Part shown: one piece after another, positions 34,403 to 42,701 of the stretch
Layout of the letters: each line of letters begins with the position of its first letter
Position numbering within the stretch: the stretch's first letter is position 1
NCBI RefSeq assembly: GCF_900187395.1
Contig: NZ_FYEZ01000002.1
Span: 124,001 to 188,000, forward strand
Origin: Kytococcus aerolatus
GTDB lineage: Bacteria > Actinomycetota > Actinomycetes > Actinomycetales > Dermatophilaceae
Direction of reading: 5' to 3'
Length of the DNA: 64,000 nt
Translations under genes and position numbers: made by a program
The notes under the pieces: generated by a model
Databases searched by the model: none
The model's input: only the letters and a program-made list of their open reading frames with translations
What the model was told of the DNA's origin: nothing

Positions 34403-35332
34403 TCAGGCCGATCCGGCATCGCGGATCGTTGTCATCGCAGCCCGGCAGCCAGCCGCCCAGCGTTGGTAGGAGGGGCGCATGCGGAGCGCGAAGTCGTTGT
34501 CGGCACAGGCCGCCTTGACCTCGTAGGACATCCCGACAGCCGCGAAGAGGCTGAGGACGGCGCGGGCGGGGAGGCCGGACCTGGCGAAGAAGGCGGCGAG
34601 GTCGAGATCTGCGCCGTTCGTGGCGGCATCCAGGAAGAGGAGTGCGCGATCGATCCACGGAGCTCCCATCTTCGCCTGTCCCCAGTCCACCACCAGGACC
34701 CGATCCGCGGTGCACACCAAGTTGTCGGAACGGATGTCCCAGTGGCAGAGATCCGCTCCCTGAACCTGGGCAACCGCGTCGGCGGCCAGCCCGCTCACCC
34801 ACTCCTGCAACCACCAAGGATCCACACTGCCCTCGAGCGAGGGAAGGTGCTGCCAGGTGCTTCTGATGCTGTTGGAGGACTCAGCGACCGTCGGGACACT
34901 TGGCGGCCGGACGCCCTGGAGCGATTGCGACAGGCTGCCGAGGGTGTGGAAGCAGGTCCGGAAGACCCTCTCGTCCCACGGGGCGGCCGGCTGCGTTCCG
35001 GGGACGAACTCACGCAGCAGGTACCGGTACCCCTGATGCACACCACCACCGAGGAACGCGGGCACGGCGTCGACAGCGGGCAGGGCGCGGCTCACCTGTG
35101 TCTCGTGGAGGAGGAGATCGGCGCTGCCGTACGGGGCGTCCAGAGGGCACACCTTCCCGAGGACCGGGCGCCCGGCCGCGTCCTCGGCCACGAACACCGG
35201 CCCCGGGGATGCACCTCCTGCCAAGTCCGTGGCGCCCGCCAGATCCAGCCCGAACCTCGCTTCCAACCGCGCACGAAAGCCCTCTGGAAGGTCCTGGGCC
35301 TTCATCCGGCCCTGCTGCGTCGTGCTGCTCAT
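34403..35332 (-). CDS. Aminoglycoside phosphotransferase-like kinase (APH fold)
   Basis: A 309-residue protein. LLHETQVSRAL and the catalytic loop DLCHWDIRSDNLVCTADRVLVVDWGQAKMG (HxDxxxxN and the metal-binding D) place it in the APH/choline-kinase-like superfamily. The typical substrate loops of known resistance enzymes are not recognised, so the acceptor is unknown. Its ATG overlaps the stop of the broken SerC-like gene, showing they were once an operon. Codon use here is less extremely GC-rich than in the flanking core genes, suggesting acquired DNA. Confidence 0.8.
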   Translation of the reverse strand: MSSTTQQGRMKAQDLPEGFRARLEARFGLDLAGATDLAGGASPGPVFVAEDAAGRPVLGKVCPLDAPYGSADLLLHETQVSRALPAVDAVPAFLGGGVHQGYRYLLREFVPGTQPAAPWDERVFRTCFHTLGSLSQSLQGVRPPSVPTVAESSNSIRSTWQHLPSLEGSVDPWWLQEWVSGLAADAVAQVQGADLCHWDIRSDNLVCTADRVLVVDWGQAKMGAPWIDRALLFLDAATNGADLDLAAFFARSGLPARAVLSLFAAVGMSYEVKAACADNDFALRMRPSYQRWAAGCRAAMTTIRDAGSA

Positions 35333-36353
35333 GTGCTGACATCCTTCCGTGGTGCATCGCTCGCTGCCAGCGTAGTCCCGAATGTCTCGATCGCGGTGAC
35401 AAGAGCCTCCACGCCCTCGTCCGGCACCGCGTTGAACAGGCACGCCCGTAGATGGCCACAAAGGCGGTATCCCGCGAGCCCATGAAGGCCGAGAGTGCGC
35501 GCGTGCTCTGTGAAGGCCTGTTCCTGCGCCTCGTTCTCCAGCCGAAACGTGATGCTGACCCGCGAACGAGAGTCGGGGCGGGCCAGACCTGCGAAGGTCG
35601 CGGCATGGGTATCCAGTGCCGTGTACACACGATCCGCCCTGATCCGGCTGCGCTCTTCCAGGGCGGCCAAACCGCCCATGCTCAGGCACCACTGCAACAT
35701 CAGGCGAAGCACGTGAACCGCTCCGGTGACCGGTGTGTTGAGCATGGATTCCGCCTCACGCCAAGCGTCGAGGCTGGCAAAGGAAGGAAGATGCCTGGCG
35801 CAGGGTCGCAAGTCACGCCTCATCACTACGACGCACACGCCGGCCGTGCCCAGGTTCTTGTGAGACGTGGCGTAGAGGAGCGACACCTTGTCCCACTCCA
35901 CTGCCCGGGTGAGGAAGTCGCTCGAGGCGTCGACGAACAACGGGACACCCGATCGCATTTGGGGCAGCGTGGAGAACTGCGTCCCTCTGTCCGTGTTGCT
36001 GGAGGTGATGTGGACGTAGTCCATGCCCTTGTCCGTAAGCCTCTCGCCAGACCGGCACGCTGAACGGGGGAGCGGACTCGCCGCCGTACTCGACGATCCT
36101 GCCGAACACCCGTGCTTCAGCCGCCGCGAAGGACGAGAAGGAACCTGTCATGCAGTACCGGGCTGTTCCACCGGGAGGGAGGAAGTTCGCAGGCAAGACG
36201 CGAACATCCGTCGGGCACCCCCGGGGAGCAGAAGCACGTCGAACTCGTCCGGGATGGACATGACATCCCGCAGCAAGGCCACCGTGAGAGCGAACTCCTC
36301 GCGGAAGGCTGGCGTGCGGTGCCCCACCTCCAGGATCCCCAGAGAGCTCCCCC
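35329..36353 (-). pseudogene. SerC-like phosphoserine aminotransferase, broken
   Basis: Three frames together read as a SerC-like class V aminotransferase. From the 5' side: LEVGHRTPAFREEFALTVAL ... FDVLLLPGGA; after a frameshift near 36190, NFLPPGGTARYCMTGSF ... PVW; after another near 36040, MDYVHITSSNTDRGTQF, VPLFVDASSDFL and ATSHKNLGTAGVCVVV, where the Lys is the PLP-binding residue. The last frame runs to a normal stop. The first 40-50 residues are missing and replaced by transposase remains. The protein cannot be made whole; it is decayed or the assembly has errors. Confidence 0.8.
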
Positions 36354-36612
36354 GACAGTCGCAGTCACGCCGCGTGTGCGCGCGTGGTTCGTGATCAGCT
36401 CGTACTCGATCGGGGTCAACCGGCCCGCTCGGTCCCGTCGGCGGCGGTGTTACGTCCTCTCGATCCAGGTAATGATCCTGGCCCGCAGCCCCTCTCGGAG
36501 GGCCCAGCCTGGCCGGGCCGGGACGTTCTTCTGCAGCAACGCGAAGGAGGACTCCATCGCTGCGTTGTCCCCAGCGGCCCCCATCTGGCGCATCGATCCG
36601 ATCAGTCCGTGG
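36354..36612 (-). mobile_element. IS3-like transposase C-terminal remnant
   Basis: The minus strand reads HGLIGSMRQMGAAGDNAAME, then SSFALLQKNVPARPGWALRE and ITWIERT, a stop (TAA at 36450-36452), then HRRRRDRAGRLTPIEYELI. This is the end of the DDE integrase core of an IS3-family OrfB, where WIERTYHRRRRQ...LTPIEYE is usual; the Tyr codon has become a stop. No inverted repeats or 5' part remain. It lies exactly at the junction of two broken genes. Confidence 0.8.
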
Positions 36613-37272
36613 CGAGTGAGCGCTCCTGGACCAGCCGCTCGGAATGCTGGCCGGTCAGCGTCTGCGTCGTGGTGATGCGCAGAGCGCCGCCCACCACTTC
36701 CTGCTGCCAGGTGCGCAACATCGTGGAGCGTCCGCTGCGGTGGGTGGTGCGCTTGGTCTCGGCCGTCACGTCCTTGGTGCGTGGCCCCAGGTGGGTGTCC
36801 ACCCGCCTGGACCCGCCTCCACTGAGCTGTTCGACCTGCCAGCGGACGAACGCCTCCTGCTGTGGAGTCGGGATCTGACACACCACGTGGCGCGAGATGG
36901 CGAGGTCGAACCAGCCCTTCAGACCTTCGGCCGCCGGCAGCTCCGTGGCCGCCTGGGAGCAGGCGCCCCGGGGAAGGACTGTGACACTGCCGCTCACCCC
37001 CGCATCGACCAGACGTCACGCCAGTACTGCGCGTGCGGTGGGGTCAGGTTCCAGGTCGATGATCTCGGCCCCCCGGGGTAGGTCCGGGCCAGGAGCAGTG
37101 TCCCCTGTCCGATGCCGGGGCCGCACTCCAGAATCGTCGAGACCGTCTCCGCAGGGGTGCGTTCAGCGAGGTCGGCGGGGTGGATGACGTGGTTGGGGGC
37201 AGGGCCCACGTAGGCGTAGAACTCTTGGCTCGCGGACGGCTCGCCGTGGACCTGCTCGTGCAGGACTGCCAT
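36602..37272 (-). pseudogene. SAM-dependent methyltransferase, broken
   Basis: The 5' frame (from 37272) reads ILECGPGIGQGTLLLARTYPGG, a class I methyltransferase SAM-binding loop. At a run of six C (37069-37074) the frame shifts; the other frame continues AEIIDLEPDPTARAVLA, meets an in-frame TGA at 37016-37018, then goes on with RLVDAGVSGSVTVLP and FDLAISRHVVCQIPTPQQEAF. The 3' end runs into the transposase remnant. There are thus a frameshift, a nonsense codon and a truncation. The substrate is unknown. Confidence 0.8.
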
Positions 37273-37278
37273 GCGCGG

Positions 37279-38247
37279 TCAGCCTTCCTTGAGCCGGACC
37301 ATCCCCTCCTGCGCCACCGAGGCCATGAGCGTGCCGTCCTCGTGGAACAGGCGGCCGACGCCGAGACCGCGGCCGGACTGCGCCGAGGGGGAGGACTGGG
37401 TGTAGAGCATCCACTCGCCGACCCGCGGCACGCGGTGGAACCACATGGCGTGGTCGAGGCTCGCCGGGCGCAGGCGCGGGTCGGACCAGGAGATGCCGTG
37501 ACGGCGCAGCACCGGCTCCAGCAGCGTGTAGTCGGACATGTAGGCGGTCGCGGCGGCGTTGAGCAGCGGGTCCGTGGGCATCTCGCCGGTGAAGCGCACC
37601 CACACGCTCTGCCGGTCGTTGCGCGCGAACTCCTTGCCGTACAGCGGCGAGTCCACCCAGCGCATGTCGACCGGGCGGCCGCGCACCAGGAAGGCCACGC
37701 GCGGGTCGTCGACGTCCTTGAGCAGCTCGGCGATGGAGGGCAGCTCCTCCGGGCGCGGCACGTTCGGCATCTGCTCCTGGTGGTCCAACCCGCCAGCCGG
37801 CTCCTGGAAGGAGGTGATCATCGACAGCAGCACCCGGTCGTCCTGGTAGGCGTGCACCCGGCGGGCGGAGAAGGAGCGGCCGTCACGCATGCGCTCCACC
37901 TCGAAGCGGATCTCGCGGCTGGAGTCCGCCGGGCGCAGGAAGTAGCCGTGCAGGGAGTGGATGTGGCGTTCGCCCTCGCCGTGGATCTCGTCGACCGTGC
38001 GGCCGGCGGCCATGATGCACTGGGCGAGCACCTGCCCCCCGAAGGCGCGACCGTTCGGCTGCGGTTGGCTCTGCCCCATGAAGGTGTTGGCCCCCAGCGC
38101 CCGGATGTCGAGCACCTCGAGCAGCTGGCCGAAGGGATCCTCCGGCAGCTGGTACCCGGAGCGGTGCCCCAGATCCGAGGTGATGCCGGAGCTCTCCTCG
38201 CGGGGAGCGGCGTTCTGGTCGGGCTTCTGCTGCGCGTTGTCCGTCAC
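37279..38247 (-). CDS. tesB: Acyl-CoA thioesterase II
   Basis: A 322-residue double-hotdog thioesterase that hydrolyses medium and long acyl-CoA. N-terminal half: DPFGQLLEVLDIRALGANTFMG and RAFGGQVLAQCIMAAGRTV; C-terminal half: MSDYTLLEPVLRRHG, ASLDHAMWFH (catalytic Asp) and WMLYTQSSPSAQSGRGLG (Ser/Thr, Gln). The GTG at 38247 removes an unlikely upstream extension. It is divergent from a second thioesterase gene 68 bp away. Confidence 0.93.
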   Translation of the reverse strand: MTDNAQQKPDQNAAPREESSGITSDLGHRSGYQLPEDPFGQLLEVLDIRALGANTFMGQSQPQPNGRAFGGQVLAQCIMAAGRTVDEIHGEGERHIHSLHGYFLRPADSSREIRFEVERMRDGRSFSARRVHAYQDDRVLLSMITSFQEPAGGLDHQEQMPNVPRPEELPSIAELLKDVDDPRVAFLVRGRPVDMRWVDSPLYGKEFARNDRQSVWVRFTGEMPTDPLLNAAATAYMSDYTLLEPVLRRHGISWSDPRLRPASLDHAMWFHRVPRVGEWMLYTQSSPSAQSGRGLGVGRLFHEDGTLMASVAQEGMVRLKEG

Positions 38248-38315
38248 GAGGCCACACTCAATCACGACCACCACGGCCGTGCCCACCCCTGTCCGCTCGG
38301 GAATCGCCTGAGACG

Positions 38316-38882
38316 ATGGCACGCATGGTCGACAACCCCACCCCGCAGCCCGACCGCCGTGGTCCGGGCCAGCTCACCACCCACCACTCCACCACGCAGG
38401 GGCCCCGCCCGTACCGGCTCAACGTGCCGCTGCGCTGGTCGGACATGGACGCCTACGGGCACGTGAACAACGTGGTCTTCCTGCAGCTCCTGGAGGACGC
38501 CCGGGTGCAGGGGATGCGCGAGTGGTTCACCGGGTCCAGCCCGTTGGACACCGGTCTGCTCGTGGCCTCCCACAAGGTGGAGTACCTCCGCCCGGTGGAG
38601 TTCCGCTACGCCCCGGTCGTCGTCGACATGTGGATCGGCACCGTCTCGGGGGGCAGCTTCAGCGTGGAGTACGAGCTCTGCGAGCACCCCCTGGCCCACG
38701 CCGCGGAACCGGCCGCGCTCGACGCCCCGGTGCCCACCGAGGACGGCCTGCCGGTCGCGCTTCGGGCCAGCACCGTGATCGTCACCTACGACTTCGCCAC
38801 CGCCCGCCCGCGCCGCCTCACCGCCGACGAGCGCGCCGTGCTCACCTGGTACCAGGACGACCCGGTGGAGTTCCGCCGGTGA
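38316..38882 (+). CDS. Single-hotdog acyl-CoA thioesterase (4HBT/FadM-like)
   Basis: A 188-residue protein. RWSDMDAYGHVNNVVFLQLLEDARV is the 4-hydroxybenzoyl-CoA thioesterase motif with the catalytic Asp, followed by VASHKVEYLRPVEFRYAPVVVDMW and SFSVEYELCE. An insert at about residues 130-145 lengthens the usual loop. Its stop overlaps the GTG of the next gene, so both form an operon. Confidence 0.9.
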   Translation: MARMVDNPTPQPDRRGPGQLTTHHSTTQGPRPYRLNVPLRWSDMDAYGHVNNVVFLQLLEDARVQGMREWFTGSSPLDTGLLVASHKVEYLRPVEFRYAPVVVDMWIGTVSGGSFSVEYELCEHPLAHAAEPAALDAPVPTEDGLPVALRASTVIVTYDFATARPRRLTADERAVLTWYQDDPVEFRR

Positions 38883-39526
38883 GCCGTGTGGGTGGCGCGC
38901 AGCCGGTCATCGAGCTCCCCGCCGCGGAGCACCTGCAGGACCTCGCCACCTTCGTCGGCCGGGCCAAGCGGATCGACCCCGAGGGGGCGATCCGCCTCGT
39001 GGCCGAGGGCGGGCGCCTCACCACCTGGGTGTGCGCCGTGCCGGGCGCGGGCCTCACTGGGCAGGGGACCGTGCTCGGGATGCGCGCTGTGGAGGCCGAG
39101 GTGAGCGAGCCGGTCGACCTCGTCGTGCCGCTGGCCGCGCTCACCGACCGCTTCGCCGCCCACGAGCCGGGCGCCCGCACCCTCTCGGTGCCGCCCTCGG
39201 AGGTGCGGGCCGCCTGGGCGAGCGTCACCCCGCCCCGCACCGGCTGGGAGCCGGTGGCCCGGGTGGACGTCGCCGATCTGGAGGAGCTCGCCCGGCAGGG
39301 CGCCGCCGAGGTGGCCGCCGGCGCTCCGGAGGGTTCCGGCGCCGCCGCCGTGGCCGACCTGCGCCGCCGCGTGTGGTCGCGCCCCGTGGGCAGCGGGTGG
39401 CCGCAGGGGCTGGCCTTCGCTGCCAGCACCCTCGGGCTGCTCGCCGACGCCACCGAGACGGTCGTGCTCCGCAGCGGCCCGTGGTGGCGTTGCTCCGCGC
39501 CGCACGGCCACGCTCTGGCACGCTGA
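38879..39526 (+). CDS. Conserved hypothetical protein
   Basis: A 215-residue protein coupled by a GTGA overlap to the thioesterase gene. It has an alternating alpha/beta pattern ([37 protein letters not shown]) but no motif I can name. The C-terminal part ([35 protein letters not shown]) looks like a folded core rather than a tail. No signal peptide or membrane helix. Function unknown. Confidence 0.7.
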   Translation: MSRVGGAQPVIELPAAEHLQDLATFVGRAKRIDPEGAIRLVAEGGRLTTWVCAVPGAGLTGQGTVLGMRAVEAEVSEPVDLVVPLAALTDRFAAHEPGARTLSVPPSEVRAAWASVTPPRTGWEPVARVDVADLEELARQGAAEVAAGAPEGSGAAAVADLRRRVWSRPVGSGWPQGLAFAASTLGLLADATETVVLRSGPWWRCSAPHGHALAR

Positions 39527-39572
39527 GGGCGACGACGGGCACGAGCTGAGCCCGGACCACGAGGAGGAGTCC

Positions 39573-40874
39573 ATGTCGTTGCTGTGGAGTGTCGGCGGAA
39601 TGTTGGCCCTGGTGCTGATCGCCTGGTTGTTCTCGGTGGACCGGTCAGCCGTCCGCTGGCGCACCGTGGCAGCGGCGCTCGCCCTGCAGGTGGGCTTCGG
39701 GGTGATCACCCTCTTCTGGGGCCCCGGTCAGCGCGCGCTGGAGGCGGTCTCCCGCGGCGTCTCGGCGGTGATCGGCTCGGCCAACGCGGGTATCGAGTTC
39801 GTCTTCGGGCCGGTGCTCCCCGAGGAGGGGTCGGTCTTCGCCTTCCAGGTGCTCCCGGTCATCATCTTCTTCGCCTCGCTGACCGCCGTGCTCTTCCACC
39901 TGGGGATCATGCAGAAGGTGGTCAACCTCCTCGGCAACGGGCTCGGGTTCCTGCTGGGCACCGGGCGGTACGAGTCGGTGAACGCCGCCGCCAACATCCT
40001 CGTCGGCCAGACCGAGGCTCCGCTGGTCATCAAGCCCTACCTGCGCCGACTGGACGAGTCCGCGCTCTTCGCGGTGATGGTCGGGGGCCTGGCCACGGTG
40101 GCCGGCTCGGTGCTGGCCGGCTACGCCCTGCTGGGGGCGAAGATGGAGTACCTCATCGCCGCCTCCTTCATGGCGGCCCCCGGTGCCCTGCTCATGGCCA
40201 AGATCATGGTGCCCGAGGGGGTCTCCGCCCCGGTCCGGGCCGGGGTCGGATCCGCCGCCGCGGTGGCGCCCGGTGCGGGCTCCACCCGTGCCGAGGATCG
40301 GCTCGAGGCCCCGGAGGAGGTCGACCCCGCCGAGGAGCCGGCCGTCGAGGACGAGCGGGCCGACAATGTCATCGAGGCCGCCGCCCAAGGAGCGCAGGAC
40401 GGTCTGAAGCTCGCGCTGACCGTGGGCGCCATGCTGCTGGCCTTCATCTCCCTCATCGAGCTCATGAACCTCCTGCTCGGCACCGTCGGCGGTTGGTTCG
40501 GGCAGCCCGAGCTCTCCTTCGAGCAGCTGCTCGGCTGGGTCTTCGCCCCGGTGATGCTCCTGGTCGGCGTGCCCTGGGCCGAGGCGGGCTCCTCCGGGTC
40601 CTTCCTGGGGCAGAAGATCGTGCTCAACGAGTTCGTCGCCTTCGCCAACTTCACCTCGACCACCGAGGGGATGAGCGAGCGGACGCAGGCCATCACCACC
40701 TTCGCCCTCACCGGCTTCGCCAACCTCGGCTCGCTGGGCATCCTCCTGGGCGGGCTCGGCGGACTGGTCCCCGAGCGCCGCGGGGACATCGCCCGGCTCG
40801 GGCTGCGCGCGATCCTGGCCGCCACCCTGGCCAATCTCATGAGCGCCGCCATCGCCGGCCTGCTCATCGGCTGA
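39573..40874 (+). CDS. Concentrative nucleoside transporter (NupC/CNT family)
   Basis: A 433-residue membrane protein with about ten membrane segments. [14 protein letters not shown] and [39 protein letters not shown] are CNT signature blocks, the latter containing nucleoside-contacting residues. An acidic cytoplasmic insert at about residues 225-270 ([24 protein letters not shown]) is longer than usual. It imports nucleosides with H+ or Na+. Confidence 0.93.
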   Translation: MSLLWSVGGMLALVLIAWLFSVDRSAVRWRTVAAALALQVGFGVITLFWGPGQRALEAVSRGVSAVIGSANAGIEFVFGPVLPEEGSVFAFQVLPVIIFFASLTAVLFHLGIMQKVVNLLGNGLGFLLGTGRYESVNAAANILVGQTEAPLVIKPYLRRLDESALFAVMVGGLATVAGSVLAGYALLGAKMEYLIAASFMAAPGALLMAKIMVPEGVSAPVRAGVGSAAAVAPGAGSTRAEDRLEAPEEVDPAEEPAVEDERADNVIEAAAQGAQDGLKLALTVGAMLLAFISLIELMNLLLGTVGGWFGQPELSFEQLLGWVFAPVMLLVGVPWAEAGSSGSFLGQKIVLNEFVAFANFTSTTEGMSERTQAITTFALTGFANLGSLGILLGGLGGLVPERRGDIARLGLRAILAATLANLMSAAIAGLLIG

Positions 40875-40917
40875 CGGAGGGCGACCCGGGGCCCCGAGCG
40901 GGGGAGGTGCTGGCACC

Positions 40918-41952
40918 ATGAGGAGCATGCGCATCGGACTGCTCACCGCTGGCGGGGACTGCCCCGGACTCAACGCCGTCATCCGGGGCGTCGTGCTCAA
41001 GGGCACGCGCCTGCACGACCACGAGTTCATGGGGGTGCGCGGTGGGTGGCGCGGCCTCGTGGAGGATGACATCGAGCTCCTCACCCGCCACCAGATCCGG
41101 GGCCTGAGCAAGCAGGGGGGCACCATCCTCGGCACCTCCCGCGTCGGCCCCTACGGGGAGGGCAACGGGGGAGCGGCCCGGGTCAAGGAGACGATGGCCA
41201 GGCACGGCCTCGACGCCCTCGTGGCCATCGGGGGCGACGGCACGCTGACCGTCGCCCGGATGCTCCACGAGGAGGGCGTCCCGGTCGTCGGCGTGCCCAA
41301 GACCATCGACAACGACCTGGCCGCCACCGACGTGACCTTCGGCTTCGACACCGCGGTGCAGATCGCCACCGAGGCCATCGACCGCCTCCGCACCACCGGC
41401 GACAGCCACCAGCGGTGCATGGTCGTGGAGGTCATGGGGCGCCACGCCGGGTGGATCGCCCTGCACGCCGGGATCGCCGGGGGTGCGCACGCGATCCTCG
41501 TGCCGGAGGTGCCGCTGCGCTGGGAGCAGGTGGCCGACTGGGCGCAGCAGACCGCCGACCGTGGCCGTGCCCCGCTGGTCGTGGTGGCCGAGGGTTTCAC
41601 CCCCGAGGGCGGCGAGGAGGTGACCACCGGTGGGGTGGACGGCTTCGGCCGCCCGCTGCTCGGCGGGATCGGGGTGCAGGCCGCCGCGAATCTCCAGGAG
41701 CTCACCGGCATCGAGACCCGCTGCACGACGCTCGGTCACCTCCAGCGTGGTGGCTCGCCGTCGGCCTACGACCGGGTGCTCGCCACCCGCTTCGGCACCG
41801 CGGCGCTCGACGCCGTCCACGAGCACGACTACGGGCAGATGGTGGCCCTGCGCGGAACCGAGGTGGTCCGCGTCCCGCTGGCCGAGGCCACCATGCAGAC
41901 CAAGGCTGTCCCGCGCGAGCAGTGGGAGGAGGCGGCCATCCTCTTCGGCTGA
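40918..41952 (+). CDS. pfkA: 6-phosphofructokinase
   Basis: A 344-residue enzyme of glycolysis. Motifs: LTAGGDCPGLNAVIRG (phosphate loop), AIGGDGTLTVARML (GGDG, an ATP-type Gly at the position where PPi enzymes have Asp), GVPKTIDNDLAATDVTFGFDTA (catalytic TIDND) and VEVMGRHAGWIALHAGIAGGAHA. The GGDG/PKTIDND pair fits the ATP-using group III common in actinobacteria. An ATG at 40927 is a possible later start. Confidence 0.95.
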   Translation: MRSMRIGLLTAGGDCPGLNAVIRGVVLKGTRLHDHEFMGVRGGWRGLVEDDIELLTRHQIRGLSKQGGTILGTSRVGPYGEGNGGAARVKETMARHGLDALVAIGGDGTLTVARMLHEEGVPVVGVPKTIDNDLAATDVTFGFDTAVQIATEAIDRLRTTGDSHQRCMVVEVMGRHAGWIALHAGIAGGAHAILVPEVPLRWEQVADWAQQTADRGRAPLVVVAEGFTPEGGEEVTTGGVDGFGRPLLGGIGVQAAANLQELTGIETRCTTLGHLQRGGSPSAYDRVLATRFGTAALDAVHEHDYGQMVALRGTEVVRVPLAEATMQTKAVPREQWEEAAILFG

Positions 41953-42022
41953 TTCGGAAGGGTGGCCGACCAGAGAGCAGCTGACTGCGGCGGTATTGCT
42001 TGCAGAGTGCTAGCATCGGTGC

Positions 42023-42250
42023 ATGAAGACCCTCTACGTCCGGGACGTCCCCGACGACGTGGCTGAGCGCCTCAAGGAGCGGGCCGCTGCCGCGGGTCAG
42101 TCCCTGTCCGCCTATGTGGCCGGCCAGCTCACGACACTCGCCTCGCGCCCCACGAACGCCGAGGTGGCGCAGCGGCTGCACGCGCGCCAGCGCGACGAGG
42201 GACTCTCGCGCGAGGAGGTCGTGGAGCGGGTGGCGGCGAGCCGTCGATGA
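42023..42250 (+). CDS. Ribbon-helix-helix antitoxin (FitA/VapB-like)
   Basis: A 75-residue protein. TLYVRDVPDDVAERLKERAAAAGQSLSAYVAGQL is a ribbon-helix-helix DNA-binding domain; the C-terminal half (RLHARQRDEGLSREEVVERV) is the toxin-binding tail. TAGCAT lies 7 bases before the ATG, a possible -10 box, so the mRNA may be leaderless. Coupled by ATGA to the PIN toxin. Confidence 0.88.
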   Translation: MKTLYVRDVPDDVAERLKERAAAAGQSLSAYVAGQLTTLASRPTNAEVAQRLHARQRDEGLSREEVVERVAASRR

Positions 42251-42639
42251 TCGTCGTCGATGCGTCGGCGGTGGTGGAGGCGCTCGTGGGGCAGCGACCC
42301 GCCCCGGGGCTCCTGGAGCTGCTCGCCGGGGAGCTCCACGCCCCGCACCTGCTCGACGTGGAGGTCTCCTCCGTCCTCCGCGGACTGTCGCTGGGCCGCC
42401 GGCTCACCGACGGTGTGCTCGAGGAGGCCCGGAGCGACTACGCAGCGCTCACGATCACCCGGTACGAGCACCAGGCCCTGGCCGACCGCTGCTGGGATCT
42501 GCAGCACCAGTTCACGACCTACGACGCGAGCTATCTCGCCCTGGCCGAGGCACTCGGTGCCCCGCTCGTCACCTGCGACGCGAAGCTGGCCGCCCCTGGG
42601 CACCGGGCCGCGGTGCACGTGCTGCCCCTCATGGGCTGA
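42247..42639 (+). CDS. VapC-type PIN-domain ribonuclease toxin
   Basis: A 130-residue PIN domain: MIVVDASAVVEALVG (Asp), LLDVEVSSVLRGL (Glu), FTTYDASYLALAEALGAPLVTCDAKLAAPG (two Asp). It is the standard active-site set of VapC toxins. It overlaps the antitoxin stop and is followed by a strong hairpin terminator. Confidence 0.9.
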   Translation: MIVVDASAVVEALVGQRPAPGLLELLAGELHAPHLLDVEVSSVLRGLSLGRRLTDGVLEEARSDYAALTITRYEHQALADRCWDLQHQFTTYDASYLALAEALGAPLVTCDAKLAAPGHRAAVHVLPLMG

Positions 42640-42651
42640 GTGCGCACACGT

Positions 42652-42685
42652 AGCGGGCCCCGCACCTGGAGGTGCGGGGCCCGCT
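42652..42685. terminator. Bidirectional hairpin terminator
   Basis: A 16-bp stem with a 2-nt centre (42652-42667 with 42670-42685) between the converging toxin and GH13 genes. Confidence 0.85.
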
Positions 42686-42701
42686 GCGCGGGGGAGGTCG
42701 C

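Noticed and set aside
36117-36419. A 100-codon minus-strand gene starting at LTPIEYELI
   Set aside because: Its first 22 residues are the end of the transposase remnant and the rest is out of frame with the SerC-like fragment; not a gene.
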